64,000 nucleotides of DNA from Cryphonectria parasitica EP155. Taxonomy: Eukaryota; Ascomycota; Sordariomycetes; Diaporthales; Cryphonectriaceae. Below the pieces are notes generated by a model, which saw only the letters and a program-made list of their open reading frames with translations, did not search any database and was not told where the DNA came from. The translations under genes were made by a program, and so were the position numbers. The DNA is taken from contig NW_024468913.1 of the NCBI RefSeq assembly GCF_011745365.1, positions 620,001 to 684,000 on the forward strand, in the 5' to 3' direction. Numbering within the stretch: the first letter of the stretch is position 1; each line of letters opens with the position of its first letter. Positions 19,790-31,956 of the stretch are shown piece after piece.

Positions 19790-22597
19790 CTAAAACCTTT
19801 TTCTTTCTTTACCACGGACGTTCACTTTCCAGAGACAGCATATGCTTCGTGACTCACACCACTTCTTCACAGCAAGTGGTGATATCTCTCCATCATGCCC
19901 AACCCGCGTCAGCTGACCAGAGTTCAGCCACGCCGTCAGGTCCTCGAGGATGATCGGGTCGTACATCAGCATCTTCTCGTGCCAGGATGGCATCGAAGGG
20001 TCAGATGTGCGAGGAGCCGATGTGACCGCTCTTGTGATGAGGTCGTAAAGTGCAGATTGCTGTTCCGATGGGCTGAGGTTGAGTGAGATCTCCGTGTCGT
20101 CGCTGATAGAGACCTTATCTCCAGCAGGCGAAAATGGCTGTTCAGGAGACGACGACACACCAATTTCACCTTCACTGTCGAGGTCAGAGTCCTGAACCTC
20201 GTGAATTGACCGGTTCACCTTTTTGCGTTTTGGGGTCGACGTACCCCGCCTGGGCTTTGGGGACGGCGGTGGCATAGACGCAGCTGCTTTCTCTGCTGCG
20301 GTTGCAGCTGCAGCGGCGTCTTTCTTTCGATGTCGACCGCGCTTCTTGGGCGTTGCAGACTCATCGCCTTGCCTTGCGTTCTTTGGCAATTCAGTTTCCT
20401 GTCCCGCTCCGGCGCCGTCAACATCCATCGTGGCAGCCTTCTTGGGCCTGCCGCGCGGCTTCTTTGCTGGCGGAACAGATGCTGCCGAATCCTCTTTAGA
20501 CGAGGCCGGCTGCTTGCGCTTCGGACTGTTCAGGACAGAAGAGTTTGTCGAGAAAGCCGCTGTATGACCCAGAGGCTGGTTCTTACTTCTCCAACACTGA
20601 TCCAGCAAGGAGATCATCGCATTTCTGGTCTTGACAGCCTTGAACCCAAATTTGGAGACCTCTTTGGCCAGCTTCGCGTCAGTGAACAGTTCAAACTTAG
20701 GGCGCGGCTTTTGTGGGCTGGACCCTGTCCTGCTTGAGGGGGGTTGTGCCCTGTCTTCTTGTGTCTGCTGTTGATTGCTAGGAGGAGGCATCTCGTCTTC
20801 CAGCAGGTCCGTAAGCAGAGGGAAAGACCCTATTGTGGTGGGTGGCGATTTCATTACAGCGGCAGTATTAATAGTAATCTTGCGCTGTGTCGTGGAGAAG
20901 GTTGATGTTGGCACAGATGAGCGAGACTGGGCATCTTCATCTGCAATGACGCGCCTGGTGCTGAATTCAAGAGCGGGTGTTCCCGTTGTCCCAGATTCCG
21001 CCGGAACCGGTTCCGGTGTCAATTGTTTCCACGGGTCTAAAATCGCGTCGTCTTCCGGAAACCCAGAGGAGTCGACCAAGTCGATGATCTCGACATTCAC
21101 CATCTCACCAGCCTGATCCCTTGCACTCACCGACCAAAGGCCTTTCGCCGGTCTCTCGGGTTTTGAGGCGGCTTCTCCAGAGCTGCCGAAAGGGTCATCC
21201 TCATCGGTAGTGATTGAGGCTTTCAGGGCCTCGTGCAAATCTTTGAGCAGCGTCGGCGATTTTTCGCGAGCCAGTTGGCTGGATGTTCCAAAGACGAAAT
21301 CCTGTGCGGCTGACCGCTTCATCGCGGCACGCGGTGATAACAGCACTGGTTTCTTCGGCTGAGCATTCTTTCTACTCTTGGTTACCTTTGCAGCTCTGCC
21401 CTTGCCCTTGCCTCCTGTGGCCTTGGTAGTATCCTCATTCGGACCATCAGCCCGGAAATATTCGAGCAGAGAGTCTTCGCCGTTATGGTCGTCAGCATAA
21501 TTGTCATTCTTGACCACATATGGAGCCGTGGCCAATTCTGTGATTGTGCGGGGCTTCTTTTTGGGCGCCTTCTCCTTTACAGGCGAAGGCTTGCGACCTG
21601 GCTCCGTGGGCTCGGATGGGTGATTGATAGGGATCAGATCAATGACCTTGCTTTTCCCGAGAATATTGGCGGGCTGCTGTTGAGGTTCAGGCTGCTTCTC
21701 GTGCTCCAGTTTGTGGCCAAAAGTGTCATGTAGCTTCTTGAACACATCCGATGCCACGGTATATGTGTCTTCGTCTTCCGGCGCAGGGCCATCCGACAAC
21801 ATCCAAGTGTGGCCATTTTCGGTCGGTGCAAAAGTAGGATCTTGCCGCGGAGGTGTCCAGTCCAGTCTCCTCTGTACTGCAAGTTCCAGATTCATAGGCT
21901 CGGGCGTGGCGACTCGTGATGGTTTTTCTTTGCGTCTAGGATTTTCCACTGCGCCGGTGTCATCAAGCGAACGTCTGTTGACAGTCTTGGGTTCTTTTTT
22001 CTGTGCCCTAGGCTTCTTGGTATTTTCTGATGCTTTGACCGCCTCGACTACCTCCTCCTTCTCTGTCGTAGGACTCCGTTCACCTGCAACCTTGTATTTC
22101 TTCCACGGCTTCGCTTTCAAAGGCGTGCCCTGCACGCCACTGTCCTCGGGCTCTTCATTTTTTTGACTTTGTGCCTCGGCTGCGTTGGAGTTCTCGGGCT
22201 GGGCACCATCGGGGGTGACGCCATCTGAAGATAGAACGATGACCTCCTTTGCGACTCGTTTCGGCGCCGTAGATAGTTTTGCGACTTTTGCAGCTGGTTT
22301 CCGCGGGCGTTTGGCGGGCGCCTTCTTCGCAGGTAATGGTTCCTGCTCGTCAATTGGATCGAAGGAGTCGTCGCCGGCCGCTGCCTGAGCAGCAAGTAGG
22401 TCAGAGGCACGCGTGAAAGTGGTATTGGCATGGGCAGGTATCGGTGCCGCAGCACTTCCAGATTTTAACTTGTGAGTTCTCGGCTTCCTAGCGATCAACT
22501 CTTGTATGTCTGGGAGTGGCGACGAGGACAGCATCATAAGACGGTCGTGCAGCGTAGGACGCGCCGGCGAGGAGCACAACGGGCCGCTGTCTGCCAT
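19790..22597 (-). CDS. slx4: Structure-specific endonuclease subunit SLX4
   Basis: Scaffold partner of the SLX1 nuclease in DNA repair; the complex cuts branched DNA such as stalled forks and Holliday junctions in the nucleus. Single exon of 935 residues from the ATG at 22597. Most of the protein is low complexity, rich in Lys, Pro, Ser and Glu, with several basic clusters of nuclear-signal type. Landmarks of the fungal family are the mid-protein segment DFVFGTSSQLAREKSPTLL, the MISLLDQCW helix, and the C-terminal SLX1-binding domain starting at about residue 860 (LYDLITRAV...ILEDLTAWLN) and closing with VKKWCESRSICCLW and GKERKRF. It is divergently arranged with RPS21 across about 440 bases. 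Length and C-terminus are typical, so the gene looks intact. Confidence 0.93.
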   Translation of the reverse strand: MADSGPLCSSPARPTLHDRLMMLSSSPLPDIQELIARKPRTHKLKSGSAAAPIPAHANTTFTRASDLLAAQAAAGDDSFDPIDEQEPLPAKKAPAKRPRKPAAKVAKLSTAPKRVAKEVIVLSSDGVTPDGAQPENSNAAEAQSQKNEEPEDSGVQGTPLKAKPWKKYKVAGERSPTTEKEEVVEAVKASENTKKPRAQKKEPKTVNRRSLDDTGAVENPRRKEKPSRVATPEPMNLELAVQRRLDWTPPRQDPTFAPTENGHTWMLSDGPAPEDEDTYTVASDVFKKLHDTFGHKLEHEKQPEPQQQPANILGKSKVIDLIPINHPSEPTEPGRKPSPVKEKAPKKKPRTITELATAPYVVKNDNYADDHNGEDSLLEYFRADGPNEDTTKATGGKGKGRAAKVTKSRKNAQPKKPVLLSPRAAMKRSAAQDFVFGTSSQLAREKSPTLLKDLHEALKASITTDEDDPFGSSGEAASKPERPAKGLWSVSARDQAGEMVNVEIIDLVDSSGFPEDDAILDPWKQLTPEPVPAESGTTGTPALEFSTRRVIADEDAQSRSSVPTSTFSTTQRKITINTAAVMKSPPTTIGSFPLLTDLLEDEMPPPSNQQQTQEDRAQPPSSRTGSSPQKPRPKFELFTDAKLAKEVSKFGFKAVKTRNAMISLLDQCWRSKNQPLGHTAAFSTNSSVLNSPKRKQPASSKEDSAASVPPAKKPRGRPKKAATMDVDGAGAGQETELPKNARQGDESATPKKRGRHRKKDAAAAATAAEKAAASMPPPSPKPRRGTSTPKRKKVNRSIHEVQDSDLDSEGEIGVSSSPEQPFSPAGDKVSISDDTEISLNLSPSEQQSALYDLITRAVTSAPRTSDPSMPSWHEKMLMYDPIILEDLTAWLNSGQLTRVGHDGEISPLAVKKWCESRSICCLWKVNVRGKERKRF

Positions 22598-23037
22598 TTT
22601 AAACGGTAAGGCGAAGCTGAATGGCAGACAGCGAACGCGCCATGCGCGTCGTGTCGAATTGGACAACAGCAGTGTGGATGGCCGTCGGCTCAAATTGGGC
22701 ATGCATGAGGCATGTGAGGATCCACACCCATCGCAGGCTTGGTGGCAAATCAACGCGAGTTCAGCTGACCTGCAAGATCTCGTCCTGGGGAACAGGGGGG
22801 GTGGCAGCGACTAGCTGACTCAGCATAAGAGCCCCACCAATCCGGTAGGCGGAGAGGTGGGACGCTCGGGCCACCTCACACAAAATTCGAAGTCCCACTG
22901 TCAAATTCAATCCAAACATCATCACCACCACTGACGATCGACCCCCCCGGATACTGACGACTGGACGATTTCTTGCACCTCGCAAAACTCATCCAACCAA
23001 ACCGACCTCAGTCAGATCCTTTAACCAAGCCGTCAAA
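22598..23037. promoter_or_regulatory. Divergent promoter region of slx4 and rps21
   Basis: The 440 bases separate two genes transcribed away from each other and must hold both promoters. No TATA box is evident; pyrimidine-rich ATC/CAC stretches lie directly upstream of the RPS21 start, as is usual for fungal ribosomal protein genes. Specific factor sites are not assigned. Confidence 0.55.
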
Positions 23038-23423
23038 ATGGAGAACGACCGTGGCGAGATCGTGGACCTGTAAGCGAACCCCTGCTAGATTTTGGCACTC
23101 GAAAAATGAAGGAGGAATGCGGCAGACACAAAGCATGCATGATGGAGGACCACACCGATGCTGACTCTCACCCTTTTTCCCCTTCGAATAGCTACGTCCC
23201 CCGCAAGTGCTCTGCCACCAACCGCATCATTAAGGCCAAGGATCACGCCTCCGTCCAGATCTCCGTCGCCAAGGTTGACGAGTCCGGCCGTGCCGTCCCC
23301 GGCGAGAACCACACCTACGCCCTCTGCGGTTTCGTCCGCGCCATGGGCGAGTCCGATGATGCCTTCAACCGCCTCGCCCAGCGTGATGGCCTCGTCAAGA
23401 ACGTCTGGTCTGCGCAGCGATAA
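23038..23423 (+). CDS. rps21: 40S ribosomal protein S21
   Basis: Small-subunit ribosomal protein eS21. A 32-nt first exon (23038-23069) and second exon (23192-23423) give 87 residues, the usual eukaryotic length. The start [20 protein letters not shown], with the Leu codon split by the intron, and [17 protein letters not shown] are characteristic. The intron has a GTAAGC donor, close to consensus, and an AATAG acceptor. An intron right after the start codon region is common in fungal ribosomal protein genes. No defect is seen. Confidence 0.97.
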
Positions 23424-24345
23424 ATGGAGAAAATCAGGCGGCGGCGGCGCGCAGAGAGGCTTGGAACGTGAACAAGGTACGGCTAGGTCGCGCCTGAACG
23501 AAAGGACGCTGCGGCGTGAACGATACGAGGCCGATGCTGACTTTGTTCCCACTCTGCAGGGCTACAGTTGTTTGTTTGGCATCTCTCGGGTTGGGTGGAC
23601 ATCGGAACATCGGACACCAATGGTGATGTTTCATGGAGTTTAGACGGCACGGAAATGCATCTTGCCGGTATTGAGACCTTTCAAAAATAACATCCCTTTT
23701 TTCTCGACCAACCAATCGACACGAACAAGCTTGAACCAGCATGTGACCCAACGCCTTCCTCGCCAAAGAAGCAATTGATGCGATCCTATCGCTCTGCTCG
23801 ACCCATCCGCTTCTCTTTGATCTCGCGCGCCAATTTTTGTGCTGCCCGCTGCGCCGTAGCCTTTCCCCAGTGAACTACCCTCGGCTGGCAAAGTCTGCTC
23901 GGATGCACCCGCGGGAGCACTCCATATCCGGGGATTCTAAGGCTGCCTCGACAGTCTTCGTGCCGTAGATCGAAACCCAGGCCTTGAAAAAGCCGCGATG
24001 TTCAAGTCGTTCGTCGTGGTACAGATACGGGTCTGACATTCAGAATCTCTGGCGCCATGCTGTCGGACTGTGATCTCATGGAAGAATCTTCCCAATATGC
24101 TTGTGAATCATGATGTGTCTGCAACAACACCCGTGCCAAGTGCTTCGGACTCTTGGGGAGCCATTGAGATGCCATTCGTATCGCGTGAGCATCATACCTA
24201 CCATCATGTGGCTTACATTCGCTACAAGACGAAACCCATCTTGTAAATGGAGCAATCTTCCACGAAAATATTTACCAGTGTGTACAGCAAGGTACGGGGT
24301 ATATTTTGTTTATCTCTAGCAATCTCTATGATGGATCATCCAGCA
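23424..24345. other. Convergent 3' region of rps21 and the SDR gene
   Basis: About 920 bases between convergent genes. No gene recognised; short overlapping open frames only. Confidence 0.5.
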
Positions 24346-25282
24346 TTACAACCGGCTCGGCATCCTCGCGCCTCCGTCCAACCTGATCACGGTCCCGTTC
24401 AGCATGACATTCTCCACACAGCTTCTGACCAGTGCCGCGAACTCCTCCCCCGTGCCGCCTCGCTTAGGAAACTCCATGCTCTTCTCGAGACTCGTCCTGA
24501 CCTTATCGCTCATCATGGCTGTCATGGGCGTCTCGAACGTTCCGGGGGCGATGGTGAGCACGCGGATCCCGAACCGCGACAGGTCCCGCGTCAAGGGCAG
24601 GGTCATGCTCGCGACAGCGCCCTTGGAGGCGGCGTAGGCCGTCTGGCCCATCTGGCCGTCGAAAGCGGCGGCGGAGGCGACCATGACGACAACACCGCGC
24701 TCGGGGTCACCGTGGGCCGTGGGCGAGGCCGGGCTTTGCGCAAGGAGTGGGAGGAACTGCCGGAGCACGTCGAGGGTGCCGCGCAGGTTAATGTTGAGGA
24801 CGAAGTCGATGGACTGCAGCGAGAGCGGCCTGTGCTTGCCGTCGAGGATCAGGCCTGGATTGCCAACGCCGGCGGCCGGTATGATGCCGCCCAGCGGGGC
24901 GCCCGTCTTGCTCACCCACTGCGCCGTCCCCTCCACGGCCGCTGCTATGCTCTCTGTGTCTGTCACGTCGACGGGGAAGAACTTGGCCCGCGATTCGCCG
25001 CCCAGCTGCTTCACAAGCTCAGCGCCGGCGTCCTCGTTCAGGTCAAGGATGGAGATATTCCCTCCATGCTGGGCGAGCTCGAGAGCTGTTGCACGTCCGA
25101 GGCCGGATGCGCTGAGAGAAGAAGACAGAGAAGCAGTCAGCACAGTAGTACAATTTTTATCCTCCTCCTCGATAGGCTTTTCATTGGCATGTGATCGTGA
25201 TGTTCTTTCTGCATTGAATAGGGACTAGAGAACGGAAGGCTTACCCGCCTGATATCACAAAGGTGCGGCCTGAAATCTTCAT
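24346..25282 (-). CDS. Short-chain dehydrogenase, 3-hydroxyacyl-CoA dehydrogenase type 2-like, PTS1
   Basis: NAD-dependent oxidoreductase resembling HSD17B10-type 3-hydroxyacyl-CoA dehydrogenases. Exons 25282-25245 and 25111-24346 join in phase to give 267 residues. The intron lies inside the cofactor motif, and splicing restores SGGASGLGR. An Asp at residue 36 after beta-2 (ILDLNED) favours NAD over NADP. The catalytic set is Ser159, Tyr172 and Lys176 in TAYAASKG. The C-terminus is Pro-Ser-Arg-Leu, a canonical peroxisomal PTS1, so fatty-acid or related acyl-CoA oxidation in peroxisomes is a reasonable inference. It is convergent with RPS21 and divergent from the Rab4-like gene. The exact acyl substrate is unknown. 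Confidence 0.92.
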
Positions 25283-25984
25283 CGTGAACGACAGTGTCTC
25301 CTCTGCTGCTTGTATCCGAAATCACGGTGGACGCTCTGCCAACTCATCTTTCAAGAACAAGTCGCGGTTAAAGGACGAGGGACGTGTAAGCCAACCCACA
25401 AGACAGGCCCAAGCCGAGGTCCATCGCGGCAGTTCTCTCTCTCTTTCTTTCTGACCATTCCACTAAGTAGGCGATGGAGCGCCTGAGCCGCGGGTGAGGA
25501 CACCCCTGTCAATAGCGTATGTGGTGCTAAATCTAGGTGATAAGTACCTGGCGGTGGGACCTGAAACGGGGCGGCCTGCTTCTGAAGCCCGTCGTCTGAG
25601 GACAGCGATTGGGCGACAAGGGGGCAAAGAGAACGGTCTTAGGGGCGTGAGTGGGGGGAGTTCCAGTAATGGACCTGGTGACGCCCACTGCATCTTTGAT
25701 CATTGTCGCCAATGCATCCCACAACTTAACTCCCTGATTGATAACGCAGCACTGCATGCATGCATGCATACATTTTCGTCGTGTGACTTCTTTTTCTGTT
25801 GTGTATGTGATAGCGAAAGAAAACAAGTAGTAGAACTAGATCCCGCCCTCCTCCTTCTTCCACCTCTCACGGTTAAATCCATCCATCCCTCCCTTTCCTT
25901 CCGATCAAAAGACGTGCATCGACAGAACCGGCGAGCATTATCGAACGAGACAGGAAGAAGACATCACGAACGACGCACCCCAAG
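25283..25984. promoter_or_regulatory. Divergent promoter region of the SDR and Rab4-like genes
   Basis: About 700 bases between divergent start codons. It contains a short TGCATGCATGCATGCA run near 25754-25770 and a pyrimidine-rich stretch just upstream of the Rab start. No factor site is assigned. Confidence 0.45.
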
Positions 25985-27244
<1,260 letters not shown>

Positions 27245-28845
27245 AGGGTTGTTTTCTCGCGATCCCGAGGAGCAGCCTGGCCCAGCCAACCCATCCCACT
27301 GGCCGGCATGCTCGAGAGCTGGTCTCGCTGGCCGGTCTGAAGGGATTTGTCACAATTGTGACTACTACTTCTTCTTGCTTTTCGCTTCTTTAGCCCGCGA
27401 CGATACAACTGGACATGAGGGCGTTCGGGATGATGCTCTTTGTTTTCTTCTTTCTTCTTCCTTCTGGTTACTACAACACAAGAGGAACTTGAGCTGGATT
27501 CACAAAAGCGTGGCGTCTACAGAATTAACGGACACGGATACTATTACACTGTTGTTTATATCTTTTGTTGGAGACCGTATGGAAGGGAGGAGGGCCCCCC
27601 CCCGGGGGGGGGTGGCAGTCAGGCAGGAAGGCTCTGGCGACACTGAAGAAGTCATATAATAATATTGAAGATGATCGACCATACATCACCATGTCACAAC
27701 GTCACAACATCAGAAAAATAGAGCAACTTCTTGAACCGCGTGCCAAGAGCTCGTGTCGGCAGGATGAGGTTACATACCATTGCAGTTCACATGCCGGATC
27801 GGGTGTGCAACCGATTGAACCTGGATCTTGGTCTTGGAGAGGCGGGCTGTACAAGAGAGTCGGGGCGGAGAGGAGCCATCCGTTGGCAATCTTTTGATCT
27901 GCGTCACAAGAGGTGCTAGCTGTTGTATAAACGATATGCAGCAACATGGCCTTTTCTTTTTCGATCTTATTCGGCCAAGTAATCGAAGGCCCCAAAACCC
28001 ACTCGCTCCTTGCCACCGGCTCCATGAAGGCTGATTCTCGGATGAGCAAGCTCACGCCAGGAAGAGAGGAGAGCGGGGCTGCCCCGTCTATAGGGAATTC
28101 TGCCCGACATTCCGGCTTAATTATTGAAGTCTAGGGCCCTTTTTTTGTCTCTTTTTTTTTTTTTTTCTCTCTCTCTCTCTCTCTCCATCGTCTCGCTCTC
28201 CTTCTCAAGTGGAGGAATTCAATGTTGAGCAGTGAGAGATAATTTGGTAATGAGAGAATTGTCAAAGGTTACATTTACTCATTGCAGGGTAAAAAGGGTA
28301 GGAAGAGACAAGAAGTAGAAGAATTAAAACTGATTAAAATGCAACAGCTATGTAATTGAGCATTGGTGTACCTTTCGCTCTCGGGGAATTACCTCCCGTG
28401 GAGTGTCGTCGTGTTCTTGTACCTGCAGGAAACTCAAGGGCGAAAGGGGGAGAAAGCCTAAGCATCTACGGCAGGAGAAATACTACGTAGCAAAGGAAGG
28501 AGGGGCCATGTATAGTGGCACAACGCCCTATCTCCTTCCTCGTCCTAATATGGTAAACACATGCTGCATTTTTCCTTCTCCAACCACCCAACCCAATTTT
28601 ACTCCAACACACCACTCAAGAGTTCCCTCAAATAAAAAAGGGTCTATATTATCCTTTATCTCTCCCCGAAGTCCTCTGATTCTCTCTCTCCCCGTACTAT
28701 CATGACAAAAAACCTTCCCTCACAGCCTGCAGCATCCTCTGCCTCCGCTGTCCCGAGGTCATCATCCTGCGCCCCACCTACAACCCCTCTTCATAATTAT
28801 TATACACAAGACGAGGAACAAACTTCTATACATCGACCTCAAGAT
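27245..28845. other. Intergenic 1.6-kb region before beta-mannosidase
   Basis: No gene recognised. Contains a C/G homopolymer pair near 27596-27612 and a T-rich plus CT-repeat tract at about 28140-28186. The open frame continues upstream of the chosen mannosidase start to an in-frame ATG at 28702, but that leader is Ser/Pro-rich and unlike the family. Confidence 0.5.
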
Positions 28846-31476
28846 ATGGCGCCTAGAAAGGTCATCCCCATTGACAAGCATTGGGAGTTCAAGCAGGCCG
28901 ATAAGGAAGACGCCGGCTTCCTTCCCGTGGCCCAGTTCCCTACCAATGTTCACCTGGACCTCATGCACCACGACCTCATCCCTGACCCATTTATCGGCAA
29001 GAATGAGATTGATGTCCAGTGGATTGGTGAGAAGGTATGGATTTACCAGACAAAGTTCACGGCCCCGAGCGTCGGGACGGGAAGCAAAGCTGTGCTGGCA
29101 TTTGACGGGCTGGACACCTTCGCCGCGGTGGTGCTGAACGGCACCAAGATTCTGGACTCGGACAACATGTTCATCCCTGAGCGGGTGGATGTAACCTCGA
29201 CCGTGAAAGAAGGCGAGAATGAGCTGGTCATCACGTTCGACAGTGCGTACCTCAGAGGCTGGAAGGAGGTCGAGAAGCATCCTGGACACAAGTGGGGCTG
29301 CTGGAACGGAGACAACTCGAGGCTGGCCGTGAGAAAGGCACAGTATGAGTTTGGATGGGATTGGGGCCCTGTTCTCAACACCTGCGGGCCTTGGAGACCA
29401 GTCAATCTGGAGATCTATGAGTCCCGCCTGTCGGATCTTTATTTCGACACTAGCGTGGGCGAAGACCTGCGATCCGCGACGGTCGTTGCACACGCTTCGG
29501 TCGAAGGAGCGGCCGAAAAGGTCAGCTTCAAGGTGTTTCTGGATGGACATACTGCGGCGACTGAAACCATCAAAGGGAACGGAGACATAGAGGCAACTTT
29601 CCACATATCCAGTCCGTCGTTGTGGTACCCGGCTCGGTACGGCGAGCAGCCTCTGTACGCTGTCACCGCGACGCTCCTCAGTGACGCCGATGAGGAGATT
29701 GATACCGTGACCAAGAAGATTGGAATTCGACGGTCTGAACTCATACAGCGGCCGCTGGACGGCCAACCGGGAACCTCATTCTTCTTTCAGGTCAACAATA
29801 TCCCAATCTACTGTGGTGGGTCAGACTGGATCCCAGCGGACAACTTCCTGCCCAGGATTAGTCGACAGCGGTACTACGACTGGGTCAAACTCGTGGCGGA
29901 CGGCAACCAGGTCATGATTCGCGTCTGGGGCGGTGGTATCTATGAAGACCAGGCTTTCTATGATGCCTGCGATGAGTACGGCATACTCGTCTGGCAGGAC
30001 TTCATGTTTGGCTGCGGCAACTACCCAGCCCATCCAGAGATTCTCAAGTCCATCAAGCGTGAAGCGGAGGAGAATGTCAGGCTCCTGCGTCACCATCCAA
30101 GCATTGTGATTTGGGCAGGCAACAACGAGGACTACCAATACCAGGAGTCCGCAGGCCTGACATACGATTTCGACAACAAGGATGCCGAGTCTTGGCTCAA
30201 GACGGACTTTCCTGCACGATACATATACGAGAAGGTGCTGGCCGATGTTTGCGCAGAGCTCATCCCTGGGACGTACTACCACTTTGGAAGCCCTTGGGGT
30301 GGTGGCAAGCCTACGTCGGATCCAACTGTCGGGTATGAAGTTCTTCAGTGAATCACCCGTCCGAAAAACGTTCAGCTAATATTTTCTTCAAGTGACCTTC
30401 ACCAGTGGAATGTTTGGCACGGCAGCCAGGAAAAGTACCAGAACTTTGACAAGCTCGTAGGGCGCTTCGTCTCGGAATTCGGGATGGAGGCCTTCCCACA
30501 CATCAAGACCATCGAGTCCTACCTGCCTCTCGGCAAAGACGACCCGGATCGCTACCCACAGAGCAGCACAGTCGACTTCCATAACAAAGCTGACGGACAC
30601 GAGCGGCGCATCGCCCTCTATCTCGTCGAGAACTTCCGCTACGCCCCCGACCCTATCGAGCAGTTCATCTACTGTACCCAGCTCATGCAGGGCGAGTGCA
30701 TCGCATCCGCCTACCGCCTGTGGAAGAGGCAGTGGCAGGGGCCGGGGAAGGAGTACTCGGCAGGCGCCCTCGTCTGGCAGATCAACGACTGCTGGCCTGT
30801 CACGAGCTGGTCGATCGTGGACTACTACCTGCGACCCAAGCACGCCTACTTCACCGTCAAGCGCGAGATGGCTCCGCTGAGCATTGGAATCACACGGCGG
30901 GAGCATCGTCACCCAAGGGACAAGTACACACGCGTCGACGTTGACGTGCACAGCGTCATCGAGATTTGGGGCTCCAATCTCACGCTAGACCACGTGAAGG
31001 TGGACTGCGTCCTCAAAGCCTTTGACGTCGAGACCGGCGAGGAGACATTTTCGGAGAAAGCCCAGTCCGACATCCTCCTCAAGGAGAACCGCTCCACGGA
31101 GATCCTCGCCATGGACGTTCCCGTCGTCCACAAAGACAAGGGCGGTGAAGAGGCCCGCACCGTGGTCGCAGCCTACCTCATCGCCGCCGACGGCACTGGA
31201 AAACAGCTCGCACGTTATGTCAACTGGCCTGAGCCACTCAAATACCTGCACCTGCAGAAGCCCAGCCGCCTCAAAGCCGTGCTCAACGAGGAGGGAAACG
31301 CTATCGAGGTCAGTGCCGAGGTGCCCGTCAAGGGACTGGCGCTCGAGTGTGAGGATAACGAGGTTAAGTTTGAGGACAACCTTGTAGATATTGTCCCTGG
31401 TGAGGTTGTGAGCATAGGCGTCAAAGGGGCTAAAAAGGATACGGTTTTTGCGACGCGGTACCTGGGCATGATTTGA
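28846..31476 (+). CDS. mndB: Beta-mannosidase, GH2 family (intracellular type B)
   Basis: Releases terminal beta-linked mannose from manno-oligosaccharides. Exons 28846-30332 and 30393-31476 join in phase to give 856 residues, near the usual size of fungal beta-mannosidase B. The N-terminal sugar-binding domain includes WNGDNSRLAVRKAQYEFGWD and the catalytic barrel WGGGIYEDQAFYDACDEYG. The acid/base is Glu428 in GNNED and the nucleophile Glu524 in VSEFGMEAFP. No signal peptide follows the chosen start MAPRKVIPIDKHWEF, consistent with the intracellular type B group rather than the secreted type A. An in-frame ATG at 28702 would add 48 residues. It is convergent with the next gene; regulation is not visible. 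Confidence 0.95.
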
Positions 31477-31956
31477 TGAGTTGGTGGGGCCAGAACGGTG
31501 GTTGGATTGGGATTGATGCGTCGTCTTCACTTGCTGATTGCGAGTTATGGAGGTGTTCGCACCATAAAATCCAGCCCAAACAATCACTAAAGAAGCATTG
31601 GTCGCTATAACAATGGTTCTTTAATTATTCACAATAAAACTCGCTGTGATCAATTCGACTAATGCCGAGTACTACTGGCGGTTCCTTCAAAGAATTCTCT
31701 AGGCATCCTCCTAGGTTAGGTTCCAACCAAGCCCATCATCATTCAACTGTAGAACCCAACGCGCAGCACCCACATCCACACGAACCCGTCACTACAGCTG
31801 GAACAAAGGAACATAGGACGGATCATAAGTATGGTGATCGGAACCCGAGAATTAGTTGACACGCCTTCGGAGCCAGACGAACGAGTCGACTTGCTGCTGC
31901 GTGTGCCCTTGGTTGGTGCAATCGGTTGACTCGTTTCGTTATTCAAGGGGAGGCGA
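31477..31956. other. Convergent 3' flanks
   Basis: Lies between the mannosidase stop and the minus-strand MFS stop. No gene or repeat seen; an AATAAA-like AT stretch near 31621-31637 may mark mannosidase polyadenylation. Confidence 0.45.

Noticed and set aside
28702..28845. N-terminal extension of beta-mannosidase from the upstream in-frame ATG
   Set aside because: The extra 48 residues are Ser/Pro-rich and unlike a signal peptide or the family start; the ATG at 28846 gives the expected N-terminus.
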